64,000 bases of DNA from Synechococcus sp. AG-679-B05 (GCA_003210795.1 QCUJ01000001.1:62001-126000); one strand, 5' to 3'; shown: positions 32,013 through 42,808, numbered from the stretch's first letter. Numbers and translations: made by a program. Notes: generated by a model not told the origin, from the letters alone.

Positions 32013-32050
32013 GCCCTTTGCTCACACCGCTTTTCAACTGTTCCTGATTC

Positions 32051-32272
32051 ATGTCCAGCTCCTTCTTCAAGAAGCGTCTTTCCCCGATCAAGCCCGGCGA
32101 TCCCATCGATTACAAGGATGTGGATCTGCTGAAGAAGTTCATCACTGAACGCGGCAAGATTCTTCCCCGTCGTCTGACCGGTCTGACGGCAAAACAACAG
32201 CGCGATCTCACCAATGCGGTGAAGCGTGCTCGAATTGTTGCTCTGCTGCCCTTCGTCAATCCCGAGGGTTGA
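32051..32272 (+). CDS. rpsR: 30S ribosomal protein S18
   Basis: [62 protein letters not shown]. Confidence 0.98.
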
Positions 32273-32282
32273 CCCAGCCTCG

Positions 32283-34313
32283 TTGAACCAGTCCTTCCAT
32301 CCCGGGGACACCATTGCGGTTGTTCTCAAGGGTTCTCCTCTCATCGGCCGTCTTCTGTCCATCAAGGGCAGCAAGGCGGTTGTTTCATTTGGAGGTCAAC
32401 GACGCGACCAGGACTTGCCGCTTCGGGAGTTGGTTCCCGTTGATTCCACTGGAGAACTGTCCTCCCAGCCTCTTCCCTCGCCAGAGGAGGTTCATTCCTT
32501 CGCTCCGACATCGCGGAGCCTCATCGATGCCTGGCAGCTACTCGTAGAAGATTGGCCCGATGGGAGTTCAAGGCTGAACCTGATCGAGTTCTGCGAGTTG
32601 CTCCAGGACCCGATCTCCCTTCCGGGGATTGCTGCTGTTTGGACCTGGTTGCAGGAACCTCAGTCTCTGTTCCGCTGGCGACGCGATCGTCTCGTCCAAC
32701 CCCTGACCGCTGATGAGCGCGTCCGGTTGCGCCAGCAACGCCGTTCCGAACGCCAGGCTGTTCAGCATGAGCAACGTCAGTTGGAGCTGCTGCGTCGTCA
32801 ACACCCATGGTCTGAACAGGAACGTGAAGCACTCGATCCGCAATGGTGGGTGTTGATCGAGCACTGGCTCACCCTGTTGAGCACTCAGCCGGCCGCGGTC
32901 AGCGAGGACCCTGATCTGAAGCGATGGTCGGCTTCCCTGCAAATCGGGAGTGAGGCCGCCGACCTTCGTCAGTGGCTTGTTGTGCGTGGTCTTTTGGATC
33001 CGAACCAACCGCTCAGTCTCAGTAACAGCCCATGGTCCAGGCACTTTCCCTTGGCATTGGAGCAGGAGGCAGAGCGGCTGGTAGCCCTGGCTGATTCCGT
33101 TCGTCCTGGAGACGTAGAGCGACAGGATCTCACCGGTCTTGCCAGTTATAGCCTCGATGATTCAGGCACTCGAGAAATCGATGATGCACTCTCCTACGAA
33201 CAACGTGATGACGGCTGCTGGATTTGGATTCACATTGCCGATCCAGCCCGTCTGATCGATCCAGGATCCCCCTTGGATCTCGAGGCCAAACGACGGAGCA
33301 CGAGCCTGTATCTGGCTGATGGAGTCATACCGATGCTCCCTCTCAGTCTTGCAGCGGGACCGTTGAGCCTGCGTGCTGGCCAACGGTGTGCGGCTTTGAG
33401 TGTTGCTGTTCAGCTCGATGAAAATGGTGAGGTCACCGCTCATCGCATTGTTCGCAGCTGGATCCGACCGCGATACGGCCTGAGCTACGCCGATGGTGAT
33501 GAACTAATCGAACTGGCGCCTCCGGGGGATGAATCCCTAGCGGATCTGGCCAATCTCATGAACCGACGTCATCGCTGGCGTCGATCCCGGGGTGCGGTTT
33601 TATTCGATCGACCCGAAGGACGGTTTCGTCTGCGAGACGGTGAGCTGGAGGTTCATGTGACCGAACCCTCGCCCGCCAGGCTGCTGGTCAGTGAAGCCAT
33701 GCTGCTGATGGGTTCGGTTGTGGCCGGCTTTGGTCAGGAGCACGGGTTGGCCCTGCCGTTCCGCAGTCAGCCCTTGGCAACCCTGCCGACAACACAGGAG
33801 CTGGAGCGGATTCCAGAGGGACCTGCTCAGGATGCAGCCATCAAACGCTGTTTAAGTCGCGGTGTTCAAGGCACATGTCCGATGCCCCACTTCAGCCTTG
33901 GGCTTCCGTCATATGTGCAGGCCACCTCACCGATCCGCCGTTACGCCGATCTCGTTACCCATCGACAGATCCTTGCCCAGCTCGCGGGGACGGCGGTGCT
34001 TCCGGAGGAACAGCTTGGGGAACTGATCGATGACCTCGATGATCCCCTGCGTCAATCCGTCCAGATCGCCCGGGAAGATCAACGCCACTGGCAGCAGGTC
34101 TGGTTGGCTCGCCACCGTGACCAGAGCTGGTCGGTCATCTTCCTGCGTTGGCTGAGACCCCAGGACCGTCTGGCCCTTGTTCATGTGTCTGATCTGGCGA
34201 TGGATCTGGTGGGTGTTGCTCAGGGAGCGGACCCCACCCCTGGTCAGACCCTGTCCATGACCGTGGCGCATGTGGACCCAGATCGGGGAGAACTGCAGCT
34301 TCAGTTCGCCTGA
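32283..34313 (+). CDS. RNB-domain ribonuclease (RNase II/R family)
   Basis: SLDDSGTREIDDALSYE, DPARLIDPGSPLDLEAKRRSTSLYLADGVIPMLP, ATSPIRRYADLVTHRQ; TTG start at 32283 inferred. Confidence 0.93.
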   Translation: MNQSFHPGDTIAVVLKGSPLIGRLLSIKGSKAVVSFGGQRRDQDLPLRELVPVDSTGELSSQPLPSPEEVHSFAPTSRSLIDAWQLLVEDWPDGSSRLNLIEFCELLQDPISLPGIAAVWTWLQEPQSLFRWRRDRLVQPLTADERVRLRQQRRSERQAVQHEQRQLELLRRQHPWSEQEREALDPQWWVLIEHWLTLLSTQPAAVSEDPDLKRWSASLQIGSEAADLRQWLVVRGLLDPNQPLSLSNSPWSRHFPLALEQEAERLVALADSVRPGDVERQDLTGLASYSLDDSGTREIDDALSYEQRDDGCWIWIHIADPARLIDPGSPLDLEAKRRSTSLYLADGVIPMLPLSLAAGPLSLRAGQRCAALSVAVQLDENGEVTAHRIVRSWIRPRYGLSYADGDELIELAPPGDESLADLANLMNRRHRWRRSRGAVLFDRPEGRFRLRDGELEVHVTEPSPARLLVSEAMLLMGSVVAGFGQEHGLALPFRSQPLATLPTTQELERIPEGPAQDAAIKRCLSRGVQGTCPMPHFSLGLPSYVQATSPIRRYADLVTHRQILAQLAGTAVLPEEQLGELIDDLDDPLRQSVQIAREDQRHWQQVWLARHRDQSWSVIFLRWLRPQDRLALVHVSDLAMDLVGVAQGADPTPGQTLSMTVAHVDPDRGELQLQFA

Positions 34314-36061
34314 TCAAGAATCCGCAGCACTCTCCACCATGCTCCCCAGGGATTTTCCGTAGCGATCAATCGGACCGGCGTGTTGTTGGGCAGTTGAGAG
34401 AGGCAGCGCTCAACCCCAGGTTCCAGGGTGATCAGGTTGAGGAGGTCCATCCCCCTCTGGAGCTGATAACTCTGATCATCGTTCCGTCGCAGGCGACCGG
34501 AAATTTCCGCAGCCCTTGGCTCAAGCGGTGTCTGGTCCGCTCGAGGGAGCTCCAACCCATACCGTGCAGCCTGTTTCAACATTCCTTCCCCATCAACTGA
34601 ATCGAGATGATTCAGAGCCTGCATCTGCGCGTCGCGCCAGTGGGGATGCCATCCCGGCCATTCCCAGAGGGGCACGACAGCAGCCGGCGCGACTGGGTCG
34701 GTGATTAGCCCTTGCTGAATGGCGTCAACACGAAGATCAGACGGATCGATGCGCTGTTGTAAGGCCAGGGCTGCGGCCAGACCGGCCGCCTGCCCGATAT
34801 TGAGAATCAGCGGCTGAAGCCGTGTCGCACCATTGGCCATGTGGCTCACGCTGAAACATTTTTCAGCCACCAGAAGATTGGAGATGCTGTCGCTCAGCAG
34901 GGCCTCAAAGGGGATACAGAACGGTGTACCCGTCCAGCGACCACCCCATCGACAGCTTTTGGGGGCCAAAGGCCAGTCATCGCCTGGATAGTGATGATCA
35001 TTGGCATAGGTGCCGATGGCGATGCTTTGTGCATTCAAGGGAGCGCGACGTGCACCATCAGCCACCGGCAACAGATCAAGTTCCGTGACAGTGGCTCGGC
35101 GTCGAAGCCGTCGACCTTCTCTCCAGTAAGGCATCAATGCCAAAGAAGGGTTGGTTGAGGGGAACGAATCGGCTGCGGTCAGCCAACCACCACTGCACCG
35201 CTCCAGTTCCCGTAAAAACATGCAGCTGTGCTCCTGCATCTCCGCCGCAAGCGAGGCTCTCTTGTCTGCTTCCGGGGAAATGCAGCGCTGCAGACCCTGA
35301 TGCCAGTCATTACCGTTCAGCGGCCAATTAAGCATCAATAAACCACCCGGCAGGCGTCCATAGGTGACAGTCCGCTCCAACCCGAAGCGTTGCGAGCACC
35401 GTTCGAAGGGTGGTGCCGGTGTATGCGGGAATTGCGCTGGCCGATCCCCTCTCAGCTGGCCCATCACGACCCATGTGGGTGACTGGACCGGTTGTTCAGC
35501 GAAGAAGATCTCCTGATCGAGGCGTTTCTGCTCGGGGGCACTGGGCTCATTCCAGGTTTCCTTTGATTCCCACCCCCAGCGATAAGGAACACCAGCCATC
35601 GCGATCAGATCACCGAGGTCGCTGCCATCGATCCACTGCGTTCCATGAATCGTCTGGATCGAGCCGTCGCAGTCCACCCGGATGGACTGGATGCGATCAC
35701 CTTTGCGCCGCACATCCAACAATTCGCAGCCGTTCCACCACTGCAGTGATGGCAACTGCATCACCCATTGCTGCAGCAGCTTTTCGGCCTGCTCCGGTCG
35801 GAACCCGAAGCAACTCACCCAGTTGTGATCCAGTCCCTCGCTGGACTCGAGGGCGAGGGTTCGAATGAACTGTCCCCAAAGACCGGTCTGCCAACAGCTG
35901 ATTTCATGGCCGTCTGGAGCACACACTCCAGCGGAACTGAGCATTCCTCCCAACCATGGGCCAGGGGTCAGCAGCAGTGTCTTGCCCCCACTTCGGGCTG
36001 CCTGAACTGCGGCGGCTGCACCACCGGTCCCTCCGCCCCAGACCACAACGTCCCAGCTCAT
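34301..36061 (-). CDS. FAD-dependent oxidoreductase
   Basis: VVVWGGGTGGAAAAVQAARSGGKTLLL dinucleotide fold; C-terminal GQAAGLAAALALQ. Confidence 0.88.
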   Translation of the reverse strand: MSWDVVVWGGGTGGAAAAVQAARSGGKTLLLTPGPWLGGMLSSAGVCAPDGHEISCWQTGLWGQFIRTLALESSEGLDHNWVSCFGFRPEQAEKLLQQWVMQLPSLQWWNGCELLDVRRKGDRIQSIRVDCDGSIQTIHGTQWIDGSDLGDLIAMAGVPYRWGWESKETWNEPSAPEQKRLDQEIFFAEQPVQSPTWVVMGQLRGDRPAQFPHTPAPPFERCSQRFGLERTVTYGRLPGGLLMLNWPLNGNDWHQGLQRCISPEADKRASLAAEMQEHSCMFLRELERCSGGWLTAADSFPSTNPSLALMPYWREGRRLRRRATVTELDLLPVADGARRAPLNAQSIAIGTYANDHHYPGDDWPLAPKSCRWGGRWTGTPFCIPFEALLSDSISNLLVAEKCFSVSHMANGATRLQPLILNIGQAAGLAAALALQQRIDPSDLRVDAIQQGLITDPVAPAAVVPLWEWPGWHPHWRDAQMQALNHLDSVDGEGMLKQAARYGLELPRADQTPLEPRAAEISGRLRRNDDQSYQLQRGMDLLNLITLEPGVERCLSQLPNNTPVRLIATENPWGAWWRVLRILDQAN

Positions 36062-36159
36062 CGTTCGGTGTTGATGAGCAGGACCTTGATCATGGGCGTC
36101 GATGGGGACTGTCGTTAGGATCCGGCGTCGCGTCGTGCGGCTGAGATCCGAACACCAAG

Positions 36160-37704
36160 ATGCCTTACACCCTCACGACGCCGCTCTATTACGTCAACGA
36201 TCGCCCTCATCTGGGAAGCACCTACACGACCATCGCCTGCGATGCCCTGGCCCGCTACCGGCGCCTGACAGGAGAGGCAGTGACGTTCATTACGGGGGTT
36301 GATGAGCACGGGCAAAAAATTCAGCGCACCGCCGAGGCGAAGCAGCAGAGTCCTCAGGACCACTGTGATGCGATCAGTGACACCTACCGCGAGCTCTGGA
36401 AACGCTGGGGCATCAGCCTGGATCGCTTTGTTCGAACCACCGACAAGCGCCATCTGAGGCTTGTTGAGCAGTTTTACGGGCGGGTCAAAGACTCCGGTGA
36501 TGTGGTCAGCGGCCGCCAGACCGGTTGGTATTGCGTGGGTTGCGAGGAATTCAAAGACGATCCCTCCGATGCGGTGGCTCCCGAATGCTCGATCCATCGC
36601 AAACCACTGGAATGGAGGGATGAGGAGAACCTCTTCTTCCGTTTGTCGCGCTATCAGACGCAAATAGAAGACCTCGTTAATCGTGAGGATTTCATCCAGC
36701 CCACCAGCCGTCGCCAGGAGGTTCGCAACTTTGTGGCTCAGGGGCTTCGCGACTTCTCGATTTCCAGGGTCAACGTCTCCTGGGGGCTGCCGGTTCCCGA
36801 CCATCAAGGCCACACGTTTTACGTCTGGTTCGATGCACTGCTCGGGTATCTCACAGCATTGCTCGACGACGGAGGTGAACCTGATCTGGATCGATTGGAG
36901 GCTTGCGGCTGGCCTGCTTCGATTCATGTGATCGGCAAGGACATTCTCCGATTTCATGCGGTGTATTGGCCGGCCATGTTGATGTCGGCCGGATTGCCCG
37001 TTCCGGACCAGGTCTTTGGCCACGGCTTCCTGACACGGGAAGGTCAGAAAATGGGCAAATCCCTCGGCAATGTTCTGAATCCAGAGACTCTGCTGGAGCG
37101 CTGTGGAACCGATGCGGTGCGTTGGTATCTGCTGCGTGATATCCAGTTCGGCGACGATGGCGACTTTCAGCAGCAACGGTTCGTTGATCTGGTGAATAAC
37201 GATCTGGCCAACACGATCGGCAATCTGTTGAATCGAACGTCGTCCATGGCCCGCAAATGGTTTGCGGAGGCTGTTCCTCCCCATACCGCTGCAGCTGAAA
37301 CGGACCATCCGCTGGCCTTGGCAGCAGCGGCCACCGTGACCAGCGTTGTCGAGAGCATGGCCGGTCTCGGTTTCAAATCAGCTTCGGAAGCGATCCTCCA
37401 ATTGGCGATTTCGGCCAATGGCCACCTCAATGACACCGCTCCCTGGAGTCGGATGAAGCAACCAGGACAGGAAGTGGAGGTTGGCGATGATCTTTATGCG
37501 GTTCTCGAAGCCACCCGCATTGTTGGTTTGCTGCTCGCTCCATTGCTGCCGGATTTGAGCGATCGAATCCTGGCTCAACTCGGCCATGCCCTGAAGGAAG
37601 ACGACTGGTTGGCACAGCTCAGCTGGGGTGGATTGGCAAGTGGTGCCCACCTGCCTCAACCGACTCCTGTGATGCAACGACTTGAACTGGAGGGAGAGCT
37701 TTAA
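36160..37704 (+). CDS. metG: methionyl-tRNA synthetase
   Basis: TTPLYYVNDRPHLGSTYTT (HLGS for HIGH), GQKMGKSLGNV (KMSKS-like). Confidence 0.96.
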   Translation: MPYTLTTPLYYVNDRPHLGSTYTTIACDALARYRRLTGEAVTFITGVDEHGQKIQRTAEAKQQSPQDHCDAISDTYRELWKRWGISLDRFVRTTDKRHLRLVEQFYGRVKDSGDVVSGRQTGWYCVGCEEFKDDPSDAVAPECSIHRKPLEWRDEENLFFRLSRYQTQIEDLVNREDFIQPTSRRQEVRNFVAQGLRDFSISRVNVSWGLPVPDHQGHTFYVWFDALLGYLTALLDDGGEPDLDRLEACGWPASIHVIGKDILRFHAVYWPAMLMSAGLPVPDQVFGHGFLTREGQKMGKSLGNVLNPETLLERCGTDAVRWYLLRDIQFGDDGDFQQQRFVDLVNNDLANTIGNLLNRTSSMARKWFAEAVPPHTAAAETDHPLALAAAATVTSVVESMAGLGFKSASEAILQLAISANGHLNDTAPWSRMKQPGQEVEVGDDLYAVLEATRIVGLLLAPLLPDLSDRILAQLGHALKEDDWLAQLSWGGLASGAHLPQPTPVMQRLELEGEL

Positions 37705-37707
37705 TCC

Positions 37708-38833
37708 ATGCACCGCTCCGTTCGGTCAGCACTCCTGATCCCGCTGACTGCCACCGCATTTCTGGCTGGGTGTATGTCGACACCTGATCAGGCCGATGAG
37801 GTGGCCCCCCCCCTTCGTCTTCCGCTCCCTCAACCTCAATCAACGTCGGGACGATGGAAGCCGCGACTGGGATCTGATCAGTCCGGAGGCTCGCTATGAC
37901 CTTGAAAGTCGGATGGTCCAGGCCCAGAGTCCATCCGGTTTGATCTACCGAGATGACAAGCCTTATCTACGGATCTCTGCGCGACAGGCCACCGTTGTCA
38001 ACGACGGTGATCGGATCGTCCTCGAGGGCAACGTCAAACTGCAACAGATCACAGACCAACGCCTTCTGATCGAAGGGGAACGTCTTGTCTGGACGCCAGA
38101 CGACTCCCATATCGTCGTTGACAGGCAGCCCAAAGCCCTTGATTCCCGTTCCGAGTTGAGTGCTGAACGATTCGTCTTGTTGCAGGATCGAAATCAATTG
38201 CGTTTGGACGGCCCAACCCGATTGCTCCACTGGCCTGAGACGCGCTCCGCTGAAACGGAATCCGACACGGAGATCTCGGGGGGTTCAGGATCCTGGAATC
38301 TGAAATCTGGCCAGCTGACCGTGGCGGGACCGGTGACTGCCCGTCGAGACGACGACAGTGTGCTCACTGCGTCAGCGCTTGAGGGCGATACAGCTGCTCA
38401 ATTTCTTGATTTGATCAAGCCTGTCATCCTCAATCTGGGTGATGACCGCGGCACAGTTGCGGCGCAGACGACACGATGGAATTACGTGGATCGCCAGTTT
38501 CGTTCCTCCGGACCTGTTGAAGGTCGTCGCAAGGAAATGCGGATGCGTGGAATCGGGTTCGTTATGGATGAGGGAAGCTCAACCCTCGACGTGCTTTCGG
38601 CCTGTCGGTTGGAGCAGCCAGGGGAACAACTCAAGGCCCAGAGATGCAGCTGGAACTGGAAGTCTCAGGAAATCATCGCTGAAGGCGATGCTCAACGCCT
38701 CAGGGGGCAGGTGGGTGATGACGACCGCATCCGCTTCAATCCATCCGATGGCAGAGTTCGTTCACAGTTCCGTCTTCGAGCAGCCCCTGTCACCCCAGGT
38801 TCCGGCTCTCCAGGCACTCCAGTGACGTTCTGA
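37708..38833 (+). pseudogene. lptC: LptC-like LPS export/OstA-type lipoprotein, reading frame interrupted at a C9 run
   Basis: ORF 37708..37899 has a lipobox (FLAGC); ORF 37796..38833 in the next frame has the rest (RISARQATVVNDGDRIVLEGNVKLQQITDQRLLIEGERLVWTPDD). Frames join if one C is removed from 37805..37813. Confidence 0.8.
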
Positions 38834-39428
38834 GCCGTTCCGCCCATCCTTTCAGCCACTGTTCATCCGACCGGCTGAAACAGCGCTCCGACCAACCTCC
38901 CAACACAACCACCCCACGAGGACCGATCGGGCAGATCAACACGGCGGGCAGATCCTTCACCAGGGGGTCAAATTCATGCCGACCTGGGAACAGTGTGGTG
39001 TTGACAAGGCTGATAGTGGTGTTGCGGTCCATGGCCCGCTGGCAGATGGCCCCGGGTTGAAATTCCTCATCACATAACAGTCCTCGCCTCAGCAAAACGC
39101 GTTGGTCCCAGTACACGAGAACCGTTGCTGCTGGCGAAGCCGTCAGCAACATGTGGCTTCCCCAGCCGAGTTCATCGCGGGTCGGGCCATCGATGTCTGC
39201 ATCGAGGACGAGTCCCTGATCACCCTGGAGATCACGACGAGGTGCCTGGGAGGGATCAGCACGGGTCCAAAGAACGGCGACCAGCATCAGGCCAACAGCC
39301 GTCATGCCGGAGAGAACTTCCGCGCGTTGCAATTCCGGAGTGATTGCTTCCGCCAACCTTGCGTTGACCAGAGTCAGCACCAGCAGCACAACACCCCAAG
39401 CAAGGACCACGCGCGCTGGTATCGGCAT
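38790..39428 (-). CDS. cofactor assembly of complex C subunit B (CCB2/CCB4-like) membrane protein
   Basis: Two N-terminal TM segments and a soluble domain (WGSHMLLTASPAATVLVYWDQRVLLRRGLL). Confidence 0.6.
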   Translation of the reverse strand: MPIPARVVLAWGVVLLVLTLVNARLAEAITPELQRAEVLSGMTAVGLMLVAVLWTRADPSQAPRRDLQGDQGLVLDADIDGPTRDELGWGSHMLLTASPAATVLVYWDQRVLLRRGLLCDEEFQPGAICQRAMDRNTTISLVNTTLFPGRHEFDPLVKDLPAVLICPIGPRGVVVLGGWSERCFSRSDEQWLKGWAERLRTSLECLESRNLG

Positions 39429-39470
39429 CCGGTTCAGGGGGCTGGCAGAACTGCTCCATCCTGCTCAAAT

Positions 39471-39899
39471 ATGGACAGCTTCATCCATTCCATGACAAGC
39501 GCAGAAGCATTTGCTGCAGTGGCTCTGGCAGCTGTGGCCTGTGACGGCTCTCTCGGAAGAGATGAAGCCCATGCGCTGCGTCTCCAGCTGGAGTACCGGT
39601 CCCTTTATCGCGATCGTTCCGAGGCGGCCATGGGTGATCTGTTCGACACCTTGCTGCACAAACTTCGTGATCAGGGCGTCATGGGGCTTGTCGATGCAGC
39701 TCTCCCTCAACTGAGCACTTCCCAGCGGCAGTCTGCGCTTGCTGTTGCATCTCACCTGGTGCATGCGGATCGAACCGTCACCTCGGAGGAAGCAAGCTTT
39801 CTCGACTCCCTCGCACGTCGCGTCGATCTTCCCAACGGTGAGGCCACCACAATCGTTGCCGCCATCGAAGCACTCAACCGAGACAGCCTCGACGACTGA
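39471..39899 (+). CDS. TerB-like tellurite resistance family protein
   Basis: AFAAVALAAVACDGSLGRDEA, VASHLVHADRTVTSEEASFLDSLARRVDLP; ATG at 39471 inferred. Confidence 0.75.
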   Translation: MDSFIHSMTSAEAFAAVALAAVACDGSLGRDEAHALRLQLEYRSLYRDRSEAAMGDLFDTLLHKLRDQGVMGLVDAALPQLSTSQRQSALAVASHLVHADRTVTSEEASFLDSLARRVDLPNGEATTIVAAIEALNRDSLDD

Positions 39900-39940
39900 G
39901 GGCAGACTGCATTGATGTTGTGTCTCGTTGCGTGATCTTG

Positions 39941-40609
39941 ATGTTTTCACTGCGCCGCTGGGCCGGAGTGATTGCTGTTGCTCTGCTTTTACTTCTGGTT
40001 GCCTCACCAGCAGCAATGGCCATCTCACCTGCTGAGCTCGGTTCCATCCGTCCGGAGGAGCGGGTTCTGGACGACGCCGATGTCTTCAGCCGCGCTAGCC
40101 GCTCGGAGCTGGAATCCAGATTGGACGGCCTCATCGAAGATCGCGTCGATGCACGGGTGATCACGCTGCGTCGTCTGGATTACGGCTTCAGCCTGGACAG
40201 CTTTGGCGAGCAGTTGATCGAGAACTGGTCCGGTTCTGGCCAGGAGCCTCTCCTGCTCCTACTGCTTGAGACGCAGAATAAGCGTGCCTCCATCGTGACG
40301 GAGGAGAGCCTGCACGCGCAGTTACCACCATCCCTCCTGAAAAGCACGGCTCGCACCACGATGAGCATCCCGTTGCGTGAGGGTGATCGTTACCGACAGG
40401 CTTCTCTCGACGGCCTCAACCGTTTGGGCACTGTTCTTGGTGGTGGAGAGGATCCAGGGCCGCCTGGAGAAATCATCCGTAGCGCCCTCCCCACAAACGT
40501 CCCCACCCAGGCTGAAACAGAGGAAAGCAACGCCACCACCTGGGTGATTGTTCTGTTGGTCCTAGGCACAATCATTCCCATGGCGACCTGGTGGGTCTTT
40601 TCTCGCTGA
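39941..40609 (+). CDS. psb32: TPM-domain photosystem II repair protein Psb32-like
   Basis: VLDDADVFSRASRSELESRLDGL; signal peptide and C-terminal TM. Confidence 0.8.
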   Translation: MFSLRRWAGVIAVALLLLLVASPAAMAISPAELGSIRPEERVLDDADVFSRASRSELESRLDGLIEDRVDARVITLRRLDYGFSLDSFGEQLIENWSGSGQEPLLLLLLETQNKRASIVTEESLHAQLPPSLLKSTARTTMSIPLREGDRYRQASLDGLNRLGTVLGGGEDPGPPGEIIRSALPTNVPTQAETEESNATTWVIVLLVLGTIIPMATWWVFSR

Positions 40610-40621
40610 TCGTTTCTCCCC

Positions 40622-41770
40622 ATGGCATCCCGCAACTGGATCGGTCTCTTTTCCCGCAGCCAGGCGGCTGATGCGACAGGTGATCTTGAGCGGGGATATG
40701 AGGCGGCTCTGTTGATACAGAGCCTTGAGCTTGAGTACTACGGGGATCGACGCGTCAGGCCCGAACTGGAGCTGTCTGTTCCACGGTCTGTTCAGTCCAC
40801 GATCCTGCGCAAGTTTCGTACTGCATTGGAGATCTGCCGTTCCACACTGCCGTCTCTGCAGGCCAACCGGTCGCAGCTCGATATGCAGGAGCTGCGTCAG
40901 CTCCAGCTGATCGAAACGGTCGTAGCGCGCTATCAATCTCGGCGCTCATCCGGTCTGGGCCGTCAATCAGCAGCGCCTGACCCCCTTCCCCGTTCCCTTC
41001 TCGGGGTGTTCGACTCCGTTCGCCGGCAGCTTGATCCTTCCTCGGAGGAATCTGTGGTCGTCGGTTTTAGGCGACGGCGAGATTCAACGCTGGTTTCCCT
41101 ACGGATTCTTTTGTTGCTCGTGTTGGTTCCCCTGCTCATTCAGCAGGTTTCGGGCACTTACCTGATTGCTCCGGCGATTGAAAGTTTTTCTCCTCAACTC
41201 TCCTTTCTGAATTATCCAAAGCCTCAACTTGAGGAGCATGCAGTTGAAAAACTGCGTATTTACAAGGAAGAAGTGGAATTCGAGGCACTGCTTAAAGGTG
41301 AACCTCCACCGACATCCGATGTACTGATGCAGATGCTTGCGAGCCGAGCAGCTGAGCTGAAAAAAGATGCTGATCAGGAAAGTGTCCGAGCGATTCGAAA
41401 TGTTCTTTCAGACCTCGTTGGTCTGGCAGCTTTCGTAGGTCTTTGCCTATTCAGTCGCAACGAATTGAGGGTGCTTCGAGGCTTTCTGGACGAGGCCATA
41501 TATGGCCTCAGTGATTCAGCAAAAGCCTTTGCCATTATTCTCTTTACAGATATTTTCGTGGGTTATCACAGCCCAGAAGGCTGGACCGTTCTGCTCGACG
41601 GCATTGCCCATCATCTTGGTCTCCCTGCCCAGGAGAACTTCATCATGTTGTTCATTGCCACCTTCCCGGTGATCCTGGCGACGATTTTCAAATACTGGAT
41701 TTTCCGCTATCTCAATCGCGTTTCCCCCTCCTCTGTTGCGACGCTCAAGGGAATGAATGGAGGAGGTTGA
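40622..41770 (+). CDS. pxcA: proton extrusion protein PcxA (CemA family)
   Basis: VPLLIQQVSGTYLIAPAIE, DIFVGYHSPEGWTVLLDGIAHHLGLPAQENFIMLFIATFPVILATIFKYWIFRYLNRVSPSSVATLKGMN. Confidence 0.95.
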   Translation: MASRNWIGLFSRSQAADATGDLERGYEAALLIQSLELEYYGDRRVRPELELSVPRSVQSTILRKFRTALEICRSTLPSLQANRSQLDMQELRQLQLIETVVARYQSRRSSGLGRQSAAPDPLPRSLLGVFDSVRRQLDPSSEESVVVGFRRRRDSTLVSLRILLLLVLVPLLIQQVSGTYLIAPAIESFSPQLSFLNYPKPQLEEHAVEKLRIYKEEVEFEALLKGEPPPTSDVLMQMLASRAAELKKDADQESVRAIRNVLSDLVGLAAFVGLCLFSRNELRVLRGFLDEAIYGLSDSAKAFAIILFTDIFVGYHSPEGWTVLLDGIAHHLGLPAQENFIMLFIATFPVILATIFKYWIFRYLNRVSPSSVATLKGMNGGG

Positions 41771-42311
41771 TTCAGCTTCAGGTCAGCTCGTTCTGGTGAA
41801 TGGTCCGAGTCGTGGCGGCAAGAGCCGCTGGGCCGAGTATCTGCTCAGTGAGTCCGGAGCCGTGACCTATGTGGCCACCTCAGCGTGTCGTCCTGACGAT
41901 GCGGACTGGCAGAAGCGCTTGGTTCTCCATCAGAAACGACGTCCAGCGCACTGGACGCTGCTGGAATGTGAAGCGGAGCTCAGTTCTGCTTTGACAGCGG
42001 TCGACCCTGAATCGGATGTTCTGATCGATTCCCTGGGAGGTTTTGTCGCCTGGCATTTGGAGACAACGGACGAACAATGGGACGTTTTGGTTCAAGCGCT
42101 TCTCCTTGCCCTTTCCGACCTGAAACGTCTGTGTGTTGTTGTCATTGAAGAAACAGGATGGGGTGTTGTTCCCCCAACGGCCGTCGGGGGATTGTTCCGC
42201 GACCGTCTCGGTTCCCTCGCACAACTGTTGGATCGCCAGGCATCTCGAAGTTGGTTGGTTCTTCAGGGCCGCGCCATTGATCTTCATGCCTTCAGTCGGC
42301 CTGTGCCATGA
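41757..42311 (+). CDS. cobU: bifunctional adenosylcobinamide kinase / guanylyltransferase
   Basis: LVNGPSRGGKSRWAEYL P-loop, VTYVATSACRPDDADWQKRLVLHQKRRPAHW, VIEETGWGVVPPTAVGGLFRDRLG. Confidence 0.92.
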   Translation: MEEVDSASGQLVLVNGPSRGGKSRWAEYLLSESGAVTYVATSACRPDDADWQKRLVLHQKRRPAHWTLLECEAELSSALTAVDPESDVLIDSLGGFVAWHLETTDEQWDVLVQALLLALSDLKRLCVVVIEETGWGVVPPTAVGGLFRDRLGSLAQLLDRQASRSWLVLQGRAIDLHAFSRPVP

Positions 42312-42808
42312 CCTTGCCTTCTCCAGCTGCTCCGCTGCGCGTCGCCCTCTTTGAGCCTCGAATTCCACCCAACACAGGAAACATTGCGCGCACCTGTGCT
42401 GCGTTTCGTCTGCCGCTGGCACTGATCGAACCACTTGGTTTCAGCATTGACGATCGATCGTTGAAACGTGCCGGCCTGGATTACTGGCCCCATGTGCAGT
42501 TGTCCACCCACGCCGGTTTCGATGATTTCAGTCAACAGCTCCCAACAGAACACCGGTTGATTGGTTGCAGCCGTCATGGCGGCGAACAGCTGGGAACATT
42601 TCGTTTCCAGGCTGGCGACGTGCTGTTGTTCGGCCGAGAGGACACGGGTCTACCGAATCCCGTTCGTCAACGCTGTGACCACATCCTCACGATTCCAATG
42701 CCGGGAGGAGTGGACGAAACCGGACAGGGCGGTGTCCGCAGCCTCAATCTCTCAGTGGCCTGCGCTCTTGTGAGTTACAACGCAGGGCATCAATTGCAGC
42801 TGTGGTGA
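42308..42808 (+). CDS. trmL: tRNA (cytidine(34)-2'-O)-methyltransferase
   Basis: RVALFEPRIPPNTGNIARTCAAF, LFGREDTGLPNPV, GVRSLNLSVACALVSY. Confidence 0.95.
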   Translation: MTLPSPAAPLRVALFEPRIPPNTGNIARTCAAFRLPLALIEPLGFSIDDRSLKRAGLDYWPHVQLSTHAGFDDFSQQLPTEHRLIGCSRHGGEQLGTFRFQAGDVLLFGREDTGLPNPVRQRCDHILTIPMPGGVDETGQGGVRSLNLSVACALVSYNAGHQLQLW

